A program made the translations under genes and the position numbers. From contig NC_091453.1 in assembly GCF_964237555.1 (NCBI RefSeq), positions 119,235,352 to 119,299,351 of the forward strand: 64,000 nt of DNA, written 5' to 3'. Source of the DNA: Oryctolagus cuniculus. Lineage: Eukaryota > Chordata > Mammalia > Lagomorpha > Leporidae. Each line of letters opens with the position of its first letter. The stretch's first letter is position 1. The notes under the pieces were generated by a model. It worked only from the letters and a program-made list of their open reading frames with translations, searched no databases and had not been told where the DNA came from. This document shows, in pieces, positions 54,591 to 64,000 of this stretch.

Positions 54591-55899
54591 GTTAATTCTA
54601 CCTAGATAGTCAGGTGTTGCTATCTTTGATGGCAATGAAGATAGAGATGGCTATTTTCTCACCATCCCAGCATTTATCACTGATACTGTAAACCACAGAG
54701 AACACTGCATTTGAATGTTTGGCATGGTTCCTAGTACATAATAGGTTTTGGTAGATTAAGTCAAAGTACTTAGGAAATATTAGTTGGATGAATGAATGAA
54801 GTGCTAAATGATTGAATGAACAAATGAGTGCCTTGTGATAGAATGAGGACAAGTAGTTCAATTTCCTGCCTTAAAATAACCTAGCAAACAATAAAACCAA
54901 AACTCCAAGAAGGATCCTAATGGAAGCCTCCTAGGTGTCCTTTTAAGAAGTCGGGGCTCTATTTAGTGTAAGTTTCACTTTGTTTCTAAAAATTCCCCAG
55001 AACTATATTGTCTGGAAGTGTGACACATCATAAAATATCTACAGCCAATGGTGGTGCTAAAGCCATTTTCACTCAGCACAAGTTGTTGACTTACAATTTT
55101 CCCCAGGAGACACCAAGTGCCCCAGATATGGACAGCTCCAAAAGAAGAATGCCCAGTTTGAAAGAATTGTGTGCCTATAGGAAACACACAGGCTCTTTCT
55201 TTAGGAAGAAGAGGTGTAAATTACAGATGTTTGAAGGAAACCTTACCAGTGCCTGAGCTATCTGTGAAAGCAATGTGCCATTTGATCTACAGTGTGTATT
55301 GTAGCAAGACGTTGCCTAGGGATGTACTTAAATGAGGCAAACCAGATTTGCAGTTTATCTAGCCGTCTGGAGACAAAGGCAGAGTAAGAACCTTATGCCA
55401 CAGTGATTGTGTACAGGAATTTCTGGAACTCCAAGAGAACAGTGCTGTGTGTGTGTGTGTGTATCTGTAGTGTGTAGGTCTTCACCTATCATTGTAGCCT
55501 GCTGAATTTGCCCTCTGAATTTCTATACATGAGAGTATCAGAAGACCCCAATTCACTGTCTTAGAAGGTGGACTTGATCCTAGGGAAAGTGAGCAAACCT
55601 GTGCTTAAATTCTTGGTCTAAGTTGATTGGATCTGAGATGACTTCTAGGTGGTCCACAAATACAGTCCAGATTGGGAACCATACAAACCTGGGGTGCTCT
55701 TTTTAATATGTTTTCAAAACAAAAAGAAATTTATAAATTTGTATGCTTGCATTATAAAAAGTATAATAAATATGAAGTGTGCAGTGGACATTGAAAATGC
55801 CCTTTCATCAGCTGGTCCATCAACTCCATCCATGCTGCATTTCCTATACTTACCACATCCTACTTTGTTGCCCAGAGGTAGTCAATGATACTTGCTTGG
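54591..55899. other. Low-repeat sequence, 1.3 kb, with scattered old scraps
   Basis: 54640-54830 (GGCATGGTTCCTAGTACATAAT, TTGGATGAATGAATGAAG) may be another L2 or MIR3 end. A (GT)n run lies at 55445-55462. An 82-codon frame at 55008-55256 is lysine/arginine-rich near its end and matches nothing I know. No splice context supports it. Confidence 0.42.
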
Positions 55900-56796
55900 T
55901 ATCATGGTATGTAGCCTTACAGACCATTTTCTATTTAGATACAATTATAGCAACAAACATTTTCAGATTGTCAAACAATCCACAGGATCATACAATACAA
56001 TACCTATTTCACTATGACATGCTTTTTTAACTTGATGGTATGTCTTAAGCATATTTGCAGTTGAATAAATAAAAACCAAAACAGAGGAAGATTCAGTTAA
56101 TTAGACTATGGCATGTTACCTTTTCAGGCCCTCTTCCATGCATATATACTATTTGATCACCTTTTTTTAAATGTAAATGATATTATGCTATTAACTTATT
56201 ATGTTAACTCTTTTCCTCCATTAGCATATTTTGAAGATCATTTCATGTCAATTCATGTAGATCTACTTCATCTTATTAATCTATTCAGTATTGATGACAA
56301 CACAAGAATGTGTCATCCTATTTTGCCAGTCTTTTACTAGCAAACATTTATGTTGTCTTCCCAGGGTGTTGTTGTTGTTACTGTTGTATTTATTATAAGC
56401 AATAATGTAGTGAATATCCTACATATTTATCTCTTTGCACACAGGTCATATTATTTCTATTGGTGGAATTCCTGGATCAAAGTATGTACTGAATATAAAT
56501 CTTACGAGATGCTCTCAAATTGTTCTCAAAACTTACTCTTGGGGCTGGTGCTGTGGCAGGGCAGGTAAAGCCACCACCTGCAGCACTGGCATCCCATGTG
56601 CGCACTGGGTTGAGTCCTGGCTGCTCCACTTCCAATGCAGCTCTCTGCTATGGCCTGGGAAGGCAGTGAAAGATGGCCCAAATTCTTGGGCCCTGCACCC
56701 ACGTGGGAGACCCAGAAGAACTCCTGGCTCTTGGCTTTGGATTGGTCCAGCTCTGACCTTTGCGGCCATCTGGGGAGTGAACCAGTGAATGGAAGA

Positions 56797-56841
<45 letters not shown>

Positions 56842-57040
56842 ATCTTTGCCTCTCTGTAACTCTGCCTTTCAAATAAATAAATAACTCTTAAAAAATACTC
56901 TTCGTTCAAATCCTTGCCAATGCTAGATATCGGCAGACCTATTAATTATTGCAAATTTAGCAGGAAATTATTTCATTGTTATTTTAACTCGTGTTTTCCT
57001 GATTATTAATGAGGTTGAATTTCCACTTCATTTTTAATTT
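55900..57040 (-). mobile_element. Ancient L1M antisense, split by a CSINE
   Basis: Antisense L1ME/HAL1-type: GTAGTGAATATCCTACATATTT, TCTTTGCACACAGGTCATATT, GGTGGAATTCCTGGATCAAAG, and after the SINE AAATCCTTGCCAATGCTAGAT, TTTCCTGATTATTAATGAGGTT. Confidence 0.82.
56540..56895 (+). repeat. CSINE inside L1M
   Basis: GGGGCTGGTGCTGTGGCAGG, B box GGGTTGAGTCC, pure TC-run of about 40 bp (56799-56839), AAATAAATAAATAACTCTT. Imperfect ACTCTT duplication. Confidence 0.94.
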
Positions 57041-57059
57041 CTATTTTTCATTCTGCATT

Positions 57060-57190
57060 ATATTCTACCTCAACCTTTCTCCTTGTCTAGTTTCTTCCAG
57101 ATCCATGTCATCCTGTAGAGTGCCACGAGATGAATTTTTCTGAAGCTACTTCTTATCACTTCACTTTTCCTATCAAAAACTTTCACTTTA
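57060..57190 (+). repeat. L2 fragment
   Basis: GAATTTTTCTGAAGCTACTTC and TTATCACTTCACTTTTCCTATC follow an L2 ORF2 3' segment, weakly. Confidence 0.45.
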
Positions 57191-59090
57191 TTTTTCCAGA
57201 TACTTAGCAAGTTCCTGCTGTGTGTTATGACCTGTACTAGACCCACTGGGAGGGTGCAGTGATGGCTCATGAAAAAATTCTCTCTTGGTTGCCTAGTGAG
57301 CTCTTCCTTTTCCTTCTCTTTCCTAAGATATGCAAGTAGACCCAAGTTCATAACTCTCAAAATCCCAAGTTCATGTTTGCTCAGGGATGAAATGTATGGC
57401 AGTATCCAACATAATAGCAATGATTCTGAAATTTTCTCTTAATATTTTCATAAGTTAAATCAAGTCTCTCTGTCCAAGACTCCCAGTAAAACACTGTTCC
57501 TTTCTACTACTGTTTACCAATTACTGCTGACTGCTTGCCAAGCATGTATATCTGCCTCCCATGAGTGGGGCTTCTATTAGCAGCAGTATCACTCAGTGGG
57601 ACCTCAACTTGTAGAATCTCCTATTGACACTGTAAAACTTCTTACATGGAGTGCCTACCAGGATCCGAGTTCTATAGATGGGCACAATCTTTGGAATCCT
57701 TCATTTCTGTCCCCAAGAACCTTTTGTTAGCTGGATAATCACCCTCCCCTTTGTGCCTCGCATGCCTTCTGAAATGTCATCAAGGTACATTGTTCAGTAA
57801 TAGAGATGGTAACAAAATTGCTTTTTAAGAGTAAAGTTCTAAAATGTGCTGTTTTTCTGCCACTTCTATTTCTAGAAAAGGATTAGTGCTAATCATTTCT
57901 TTTTAATTTCCAATAAAGCATCTTAGGTGATAATGCTGATGATATGTAATTCATAAGCTTCATTTGTGCATTTGTGACAGAGATGGTAACATTTATTGTA
58001 GGGAAAAAAGCTTAAAGAAATGGAATGGGCACTTAGCTTTCCAGCTGTCTCTTTTGAAGTATACTTCAAAAGTTTTAATATGGAGAAACTGTTTTAATTT
58101 GGACACTATTTGCCCTAAGCTTACCAATACAGTCTTTCTAAAAAATGTTGCATAGAGATGCTTGCAACTTAAGATGAATATTCATTACCACCAACAGCCT
58201 TATTCACAAATTCACTTATTTATTGTGTCAGTTGCAGGGTATCTGACTCCAAGAAAATATAGTTCTCTGATTCTCAGAAACCACCAAAGTTAGTAATACA
58301 TGATGAAAACAAAAAACAAATCAAAACAAACCTAGATGTACCTGAAAGAATCTTATCCATTCCACAATGAACCAGGATGTTTAGAAACAACTGCCCTGAC
58401 CAAGGCGCAAGGATCCTGACCAAGGATTATATTCTGCTGTCTTTACAGACAAACAAAGCTTCATATTTCCACAACAAAAAGTCCAAGACCTCAGTGATAA
58501 GAATTAATTTGAATTCAGAAAATTTAAGGCTTAATCAGAATTCTGAACAAAGACAGCAGACTGTATGAACTGCTGTTGCTAAACTGTACTGTGTAAACAT
58601 TGCATACTGATGGAATTTGCTTGTCAACTGAACTAGCATTTCTGTGCAGTAACTTGTCTTTCTGTCAGTGGAGTACATCATGGGAAAAGATCAGTATCTC
58701 AAAGGAATGTGATCTGCATGTCTTAAAAGGAGGCCCTCAAAGCAAGGAGATTTTCCTTATTTTTCAGTTGTCCTTAAAGGTTAAAAATAATGTTTTCTAA
58801 CATTGTGTATTTTGGCCTAAAGACAGTCAGTGTTGTCTTTCTAAGAATTGGAAGATAAACGCTTTGTTTATAATTTAAGGGGAAGTATCCATAACTTTAG
58901 CTAAGTAAAACATGCTATTGAAACAAGACTGCAGAAACTAAAGAGGATTTTGAAGTGTTTTGATTTTTGCCCAATCCCTTCTATAGGACTCATGGTTTTC
59001 TTATATCTACTACTACAGTCATATCTCCATCACAAAGCAATTTTGTAAAAAACTAAGCAACAAAGTGTAGGCCAAATAAGGAACACAGGA
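57191..59090. other. Low-repeat sequence, 1.9 kb
   Basis: The longest low-repeat stretch in the window. Open frames up to 116 codons (57070-57420, minus) but none with a recognised domain. A 25-bp imperfect direct repeat TGACCAAGGNNNAGGAT near 58397-58432 was seen. Best candidate for unique host DNA; function not visible. Confidence 0.42.
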
Positions 59091-59375
59091 GCTAAATCAG
59101 AGAGATACATGTCCAAATCGTGACTCTATAGGATTATCTCTGTAGCTCAGTTTCTCATCTATTCAGTATTGGCAAAATGTATAAAACTATCATACTGTAA
59201 GCTGCAAAAATGTATAAATGTTATATGCTAATCAAAGACAAAAATAATTTTAAAATATCGCATACACACATACATACAAACTGTGCCATATCAAATGTGA
59301 GAGTCAAATGAAATAATGTATTTTAAAGTCCTGACATTGAACAGGTGATCAAGAAATGTCTCTTGAATTATTTGA
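59091..59375 (+). repeat. MIR remnant
   Basis: CCAAATCGTGACTCTATAGG, TCTGTAGCTCAGTTTCTCATC, AATGAAATAATGTATTTTAAAG, CCTGACATTGAACAGGTGATC. Confidence 0.62.
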
Positions 59376-59402
59376 GATAAATGGTATTTTTAAGAAGTTT
59401 TC

Positions 59403-59717
59403 TTTTTAAGATTTATTTATTTATTTGAGTTACAGACAGAGATAAAGAGAAAAAAAGAGAAATCTTCCATCTACTGGTTCACTCCCCAGATGGCTGTAAT
59501 GGTCAAAATTGGGCCGAGCTGAAGCAAGCCAGGAACTTCATCCTGTTTCCTACATGGGTGCACGGGCCCAAACACTTGGATCATCCTCCGCTGTCTTTCC
59601 CAGACCATTAACAGGGAGCTGGATTGGAAGCGGAGCGGCCAGGACACACACCAGTTCCCATATGGGATGCTGATGTCACAGGTGGAGGCTTTACCTGCTA
59701 TGCCACAGTGCCAGCCC
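59403..59717 (-). repeat. CSINE, antisense
   Basis: TTTTTAAGATTTATTTATTTAT, CATCTACTGGTTCACTCCCC, TTTCCTACATGGGTGCACGGG, CAGTTCCCATATGGGATGC, end CAGTGCCAGCCC. Confidence 0.93.
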
Positions 59718-59888
59718 AGGAAATTTTTCTTCATAGTGACATACTGAGGTCTTGGCGCTTTATCTTTCTTATTGTAGCGTGAGTTATTTTACAAACTCTT
59801 ACAACAAGGGAGCATCTTGTGTGATTCTTTGTTTTCAGCCTTGCCATACACATTTGGTTGTTAATACATGATTTTTTTTGTTGTTTTG
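59718..59888. other. Short spacer
   Basis: About 170 bp, nothing recognised. Confidence 0.5.
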
Positions 59889-60205
59889 AAGATTTAGTAA
59901 TTATTTATTTATTTGAAAGGAGAGAGACAGAGAGAGAGAGATCTTCCATCTGCTGGTTTACTCCCAAATGGCTGCAATGACCAGGGCTGGGCAAAGCTGA
60001 GACCAGGAGCCAAGAAATCCATCTGAGTCTCCCACATGGGTGGCAGGGGCCCAAGCACTTGGCCATAATCTGCTACTTTCCAAGGCACCTTAGCAGAGAG
60101 CTGGATTGCAGGTGGAACAGCTGGGCCTCGAAATAGGACACTGATATGGGATATCGGCAGCATTGTAAGTGGCAGTTTAACCTGCTGTGCCACAATACTG
60201 GTCCA
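59889..60205 (-). repeat. CSINE, antisense
   Basis: GAAGATTTAGTAATTATTTATT, short GA-run, GGGTGGCAGGGGCCCAAGCAC, GGGCCTCGAAATAGGACAC (altered B box), ending ACAATACTGGTCC. Confidence 0.92.
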
Positions 60206-60504
60206 ATAAATTATTTTTATTTGGTTTTACTGAGCAAAAAAAGTTTCTTCTTCCTACTGTCCTTTCAAATTTTGATGAGCATGTTCCTTTTATTTGTAGG
60301 GTTCAGAAAGTGTTTGTTGCTGAAGATTTTGGCCAGGGTTTGCTACGGTTAATTGTGAGGAATTTATTTCAGAACAACCATTAGAAAAGTGATCAGAAGA
60401 GTGCTTGGTATACAGTGTGCACTCAAGTATTTATAGAAGGCATCAGGTACGTTTGAAATGAAAATATAGGAAAAATAAAAAAGGAATGAGGCAAAGTGGG
60501 AACG
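60206..60504. other. Spacer with possible MIR/L2 tail
   Basis: About 300 bp. AGAGTGCTTGGTATACAGTGTG (about 60398-60419) resembles a MIR/L2 end. The rest is unassigned. Confidence 0.42.
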
Positions 60505-60590
60505 GGGTAATAATAGCTAACATTTAATACAATTATGGGATGTTTACTACATGCTGATGAAGAAACTGAAGCTTAGGGAAGTAGAGTAGG
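60505..60590 (-). repeat. MIR fragment, antisense
   Basis: GTAATAATAGCTAACATTTAAT, TTTACTACATGCTGATGAAG, GAAACTGAAGCTTAGGGAAG. Confidence 0.6.
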
Positions 60591-60740
60591 GGTGAACATT
60601 TGTCCTGGAAGCTAAGTTATCCTCATCCTACATAGGAGTGCCTGGGTTGGACTCTTGGCTCCAGATCCCAGCTACAATTTTGTGGGTGATTCTGTGCCCA
60701 GCTGGGAGACTGCCTGCCCAGCCCATGCAAGAGGTTAACC
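60591..60740 (+). repeat. CSINE head fragment, diverged
   Basis: GGTGAACATTTGTCCTGGAAG, TAGGAGTGCCTGGGTTGGACTC (B box region), CCAGCTGGGAGACTGCCTGC. It stops about at the LTR edge, so the retroviral element probably inserted into it. Confidence 0.55.
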
Positions 60741-60745
60741 TTGAC

Positions 60746-61100
60746 TGTTGGCAGGCGGCAGGAACCCCAGGCACATTTCCCCCACCCCTGCCTTCTGTGG
60801 AAGAGCCATGTAGTTGTCAATCAGGTAAACTGCTCCCGGATGTGGCCCACGCCCATCAGGAAGGTACACATCACCTTCAAGTGGATTGGAGACGCATAGT
60901 GGCGCAGATAGTAGCTTTATCCTATAGAATAAGCGTTGCCCTGAATTAGCTACGCTCCATCTGCCTGCCTTTAAAAGGTGTGCTTGATCAGCTGTAATAG
61001 ACATGTTCACCGAAATTTGTCTCTGGTGCTTCTTGTCAAAGAAGGACATGGTGCCACCATCCCGGTCCCGGCAGTGTCGCTCTGGCAGGACAAGTCCGCA
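60746..61100 (+). mobile_element. Endogenous retroviral LTR (class II-like), sense
   Basis: 355 bp from TGTTGGCAGGCGGCAGG to CAAGTCCGCA, i.e. TG...CA ends, with the right edge 2 bp from a primer site. TATA-like TTTAAAAGG at 60970. The polyadenylation signal is an altered AATAGA (60996-61001) followed by GTCTCTGGTGCTTCTTGTC, the R/U5 type of betaretrovirus-like LTRs. The left edge is by the TGTTGG start only. A rabbit lentiviral (RELIK) origin also uses tRNA-Lys and cannot be excluded by eye. Confidence 0.68.
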
Positions 61101-61102
61101 AC

Positions 61103-61120
61103 CGGCACGTGAACAGGGAC
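61103..61120 (+). promoter_or_regulatory. Retroviral primer binding site, tRNA-Lys-like
   Basis: CGGCACGTGAACAGGGAC agrees with the tRNA-Lys primer site at 14 of 18 positions, including the last ten. Two of the four differences are C-to-T or G-to-A changes within CpG-type contexts, as expected of age. It directly follows the LTR, which fixes the strand and identity. Confidence 0.78.
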
Positions 61121-61125
61121 CTGAA

Positions 61126-61392
61126 TTTGTAAGGTGGGCAAGGGTGAGGCCCGCCCTGCTAGATAAGGAGGCATTGTCTGTTGTTCAGTCCCCCAATCCC
61201 TCTCCGCTAGGTGAAGAGGGTATCTCCTTTCTGTTCTGAGGACCCCCGCCATGTACCAGCCGCAACAGCTCTCTGTTAGAAGAAATTTCCGTCCCATTCT
61301 AGGAACTCCCGCTGTGGTTGCCAGCTCCAATCCCTCTCTGCTAGGTGAGGGGGTATTTCCGTCCCGTTCTAGGGACTGCCATCGTGGTCATA
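61126..61392 (+). repeat. Tandem ~67-bp units in the retroviral leader
   Basis: Three clear units start at 61193, 61261 and 61327. Units 1 and 3 share CCAATCCCTCTCYGCTAGGTG and a GGTATYTCC step; units 2 and 3 share ATTTCCGTCCCRTTCTAGG. A fourth, more diverged unit (GCCCTGCTAGATAAGGAGGCA) may lie at 61126-61192. Unit length is 66-68 bp, not a multiple of three throughout. Confidence 0.85.
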
Positions 61393-62280
61393 GGCTCCCT
61401 ATGTTTTCTAACTTTGCTTATCTTTCTACCTCCCACCCTGTCCCTTATCTGTACACCCTGCTGGAGCCATGGCTGGGGGAGGGAGTTCTGATGGGGAAAG
61501 CTTGGCTGCTCTGGGCACCTGATCCAGGCTGGGAAAGGGGGTGGTTTACACGCAGCATGGGACCTGGGTCATGAAGCACACACTTCTCTGGCCCTAGGAG
61601 ATGGGCCTTCTTGGTGCTCCAGTGGGGCCCAGGCTGGGTGCCTTGGCAGGTTCATGCCTGGGCCAAGGATGAAGACTGAGGCAGCTGAGGTGGAATCCAA
61701 AATGCTGGACCCACCTCTCCTTTGTTTTGGGCCCACTTGGGTATGCACAGGGACCAAACCACTCCCAGAACCTTCACTTGGCTCCTTGCTGGCTTGGGCT
61801 CCGGGCTGGAGCCAGCTCTGCCCTGCTGGGAAGAAAAAAAAAAAAACAAAAACTGCAGCTGCTCTGTGGCTTGTAGGCTTTTTCATTCAAAACAGACAAA
61901 TGGCAGGACTTGGACAGGTTTTTTCTGCTGGCAGCTTTTGGAAAAAGCATGGATTGGTTTCTTTTCTTGGTCTCCGACTTTAAGGAAGGTTAAACTTTTA
62001 ACCAACTCTTATTTCTTACAGAAGGTTAAAAAGGTACTAAAAATTTTGGCTATGTTCTTGGGCTTTTGATTTTCAAATCGAGCATGCTTCCAAATGTTAA
62101 TTTCAAGTTGGAGAACTGGTTTGGTTGTCTGGAACTGTGTTAGCATCAAGAAGGCCGGGCATTAAGCATGGCAGCATGGCGGATGCTCCACTTCTTGCCC
62201 TGAGTGATGGGACTCTGCCTTGACATGGTGGCCCCCATGGCCTGTTGTAAACTGCATACCTGATTAATAGAACGATATGT

Positions 62281-62312
62281 GTGTATATATATGTATATAT
62301 ATATATATATTA
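62281..62312. repeat. (TA)n microsatellite
   Basis: GTGTATATATATGTATATATA and following TA units. Confidence 0.95.
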
Positions 62313-62560
62313 TCTGTATTACAGAACAAAAATTGCTTAGTCACATGCTTAAGGAATTATAACTAACGTATCCATGTGAAATGCTTAGGGATAATTAAGC
62401 TTGCGAAGAGCTGTGTCTGTGTCTTCTCAAGTCATACAAAGAAACTAAAGCTGTATAGTCCTGGATACATTCCTATTGACTTACTTCTAAGGGTATGGTT
62501 TAAAACCTTGCCATTGGATCCCAAATCCCCTTGGGCTAGATGGTAAAAGTGACATCTTAA

Positions 62561-63240
62561 GTTTTAAAGTGATCATACAGATGGGATTCAGTGTTAAAGT
62601 GTTCATATAGACAGGATTAAGTTTTAAAGTGATCATATTAGACAGGATTGGTCATATAGATAGGATTAAGTTTTAAAGTGATAATACAGATGGGACTGTT
62701 AAAGTAATCATGTCAATAGGATTAAGTGTTCACTGCTAATAATAAATAGAATTAAAGAGGAGTGAATGCTTCAACATAGGGAGCAATCTATACAGCAGAC
62801 TCATCAAATGGCAATTGCTTTAAGTAATGCTCAGTGACCTCAGAGTCAGCCCTAAAGCATTATGGTCTGGCTAAAAAAGCCCACGAGAGCAATTCGGGCA
62901 TGGAAAGTCAGGACATTCATACAAAAAGTGTCTCCATGTGGAGTACCTCCCTGGGTGAGACCCCAGTGGAAAAGAAGTGGTCATCAAAGGAGGTACTTTT
63001 CTCTGAAGGGAGGAGAGAACTTCCACTTTGCTTATGGCCTTGTCTGAATACTGACGGAGTTTGTGGATTCAAAAGGCTTCCATAACTGAGGCAGCTCATG
63101 TTAAGGGCTTCAGGTGATCACTGACGTCATACATGAGTGTTAATTGTTAAATTAACAACAGGAGTCACTGAGCACTAACTTCCCATGCAGACCTCTGTTC
63201 TCAAAGAGCCACAGAACTAGCATTAATGGTAAAGCTTGAT
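62561..63240 (+). mobile_element. Rabbit L1 3' UTR, older subtype, incomplete 3' end
   Basis: AACATAGGGAGCAATCTATAC, CTGGCTAAAAAAGCCCACGAG, CTCTGAAGGGAGGAGAGAAC, AACAACAGGAGTCACTGAGC follow the UTR in sense. It fades after about 63210, without the G-rich block or an A tail. The upstream part is amplified into ~30-bp units. Confidence 0.86.
62571..62730 (+). repeat. ~30-bp tandem units in L1 3' UTR
   Basis: Five to six copies of GATCATAYAGAYRGGATT plus a GTTTTAAAGT spacer, starting at 62571, 62601, 62631 (short), 62651, 62680 and 62706. The other L1 UTR copies in the window show a single such unit. Confidence 0.9.
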
Positions 63241-63705
63241 CCTAATGATTTACCTTGTCCTAGTGTGTTATATTCTTATGTGTCATAAATTTTAGTTAAG
63301 TCTAAATGTTAAGTTCCATTGCCTGTATTCTTAGGTGTTTCTTTAAAATTTATTAAGTGTCTCAAATGTGAACTCTTGGATCCATGTCTCTCTGTGATAT
63401 TCCTATCTGGTATGTTTTAACATAAGGTCAAATACAGAGTACAGAATGGTTAAAAGCCTCAGGACTACTCCTGAGGTTGCTGTTTCAATGTATCTTATTG
63501 TGTGCTAAACTTTTGCCTTAGGGACAATTTCTTCTGCATCACACTAAACTAATAATCTGGGAAAGTGAGGATACAGAATTTTCCCAAATGAAGCTCGGGT
63601 TCCTATACTAGAGGTAGATAACCAGGGATATGTTCTAACTCCAGGAAAGTGTGCTCTTTCTGTCAAGGGAAAGGAAGCTATTCTATATAAAAAGACAGCT
63701 AAGAA
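63241..63705. other. Unassigned sequence
   Basis: About 465 bp with no named element. It may continue the retroviral or L1-related structure on either side. Confidence 0.4.
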
Positions 63706-64000
63706 GATTTCTGGGAATGGAAAGATTTTGTGGAATTTGGATTCTAAGATTTGGATTCCAAGCTTTTGTATGTGCTTTAAAAATTCCTGATGCAGACACT
63801 GTGCTGGACAGGGCAGCTACAAAAGTTGTTCCAAAGAATTAAGGAGCTTTTAACAGTAGCTCCAACATTGGGAATCGCTGATGACAAGATTCTATGGAAT
63901 ATGGATTCCAGGTTAGATTCAAAGCCTTTGAATATGCTTTAAAAGCCTGTGACACAGACACACTGTGCTGGACAGGGTAGCTTCAGGTGTTCCAGGGGAC
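63706..64000 (+). repeat. ~160-bp tandem repeat, cut by window edge
   Basis: Copy A from about 63706 and copy B from about 63866. Shared blocks: CTGTGCTGGACAGGG (63799 and 63962), GCTTTAAAA (63774 and 63936), GGATTCCA (63753 and 63903), TGGGAATSG (63712 and 63869). About 75-80% identical by eye. The array may continue beyond the window. Confidence 0.8.

Larger units (their letters stand above)
61121..62560 (+). mobile_element. Retroviral leader and internal region, no coding capacity seen
   Basis: About 1.4 kb following the primer site. GC-rich from 61121 to about 61850 with tandem units, then AT-richer. No Gag, protease, Pol or Env motif is visible in six frames, and the largest frames (about 105-115 codons) have no domain. 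A short A14 (61829-61841) and a TA-run (62281-62312) interrupt it. Could be a non-autonomous element or a rearranged remnant; its right boundary is unsure. Confidence 0.5.

Noticed and set aside
55008..55256. 82-codon frame with a basic C-terminal part
   Set aside because: No recognised protein, no clear splice sites, and frames of this length are expected by chance in 64 kb.
61060..61260. CpG island/promoter
   Set aside because: GC-rich but with few CpGs and explained by the retroviral LTR and leader.
61829..61841. A-tail of a retrocopy within the retroviral region
   Set aside because: Short run with no polyadenylation signal upstream and no flanking duplication found.
1..64000. Operon, toxin, defence or other bacterial-style system
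   Set aside because: Composition, repeat families and lack of dense coding show vertebrate non-coding DNA. No such system is present.

Overview
The window reads as mammalian nuclear DNA from a lagomorph, most likely European rabbit (Oryctolagus cuniculus). The basis is recognition, not a database search. It carries about 46 copies or fragments of the tRNA-derived rabbit C repeat (CSINE) and about a dozen copies or fragments of the rabbit L1 3' UTR. Beneath them lies a layer of older repeats shared by placental mammals (MIR, L2, L1M, MLT1/MaLR LTRs, a Tigger DNA transposon and a MER5-like element). I found no exon, tRNA or rRNA gene, CpG island or other host gene that I can support. The window looks like intergenic or long-intron sequence. 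Nearly all of the long open frames lie on CSINE or L1 DNA, read mostly antisense.

Layout. 1-4 kb: CSINEs, an MLT1 LTR, and an ancient L1M tail split by three later insertions. 4-8 kb: further L1M pieces (5' UTR, ORF1, ORF2 end) interrupted by an antisense retroviral LTR with a tRNA-Gly primer site. 8-12.8 kb: a Tigger remnant, nested CSINEs, and a 1.1 kb rabbit L1 3' end with an 18-bp target-site duplication. 13-19 kb: CSINEs, a rabbit L1 inside a CSINE tail, an L2 end, and low-repeat sequence. 19-22 kb: an antisense L2. 22.9-23.95 kb: three same-direction CSINEs separated by four copies of one short target sequence. 24-32 kb: CSINEs, L2, MIR and a 47-nt poly(A). 33.3-34.6 kb: an antisense rabbit L1 end. 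35-49 kb: CSINEs, L2, MIR, L1M, MaLR LTRs and more rabbit L1 ends. 49.2-52.9 kb: an antisense rabbit L1 with broken ORF1 and ORF2, a large internal deletion, and another L1 tail inserted into it. 53-60.7 kb: CSINEs, L1M, L2, MIR and low-repeat sequence. 60.7-62.5 kb: a sense-strand retroviral LTR with a tRNA-Lys-like primer site and a leader built of tandem ~67-bp units. From 62.5 kb to the end: an L1 3' UTR with amplified ~30-bp units, then ~160-bp repeats cut by the window edge.

No genes act together here. The content is a record of L1-driven retrotransposition: L1 supplies the reverse transcriptase, CSINEs use it, and target-site duplications date insertions relative to one another. The two LTR elements are the least ordinary content. 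CSINE structure in this window: a tRNA-like head with a Pol III B box (GGTTCGAGTCC type), a central body, a CT-rich stretch, AATAAA-type tail repeats and an A tail. On the minus strand it appears as a T-run, ATTTATTT, a GA-run, then the body, ending in GCCGGCCC or a variant.
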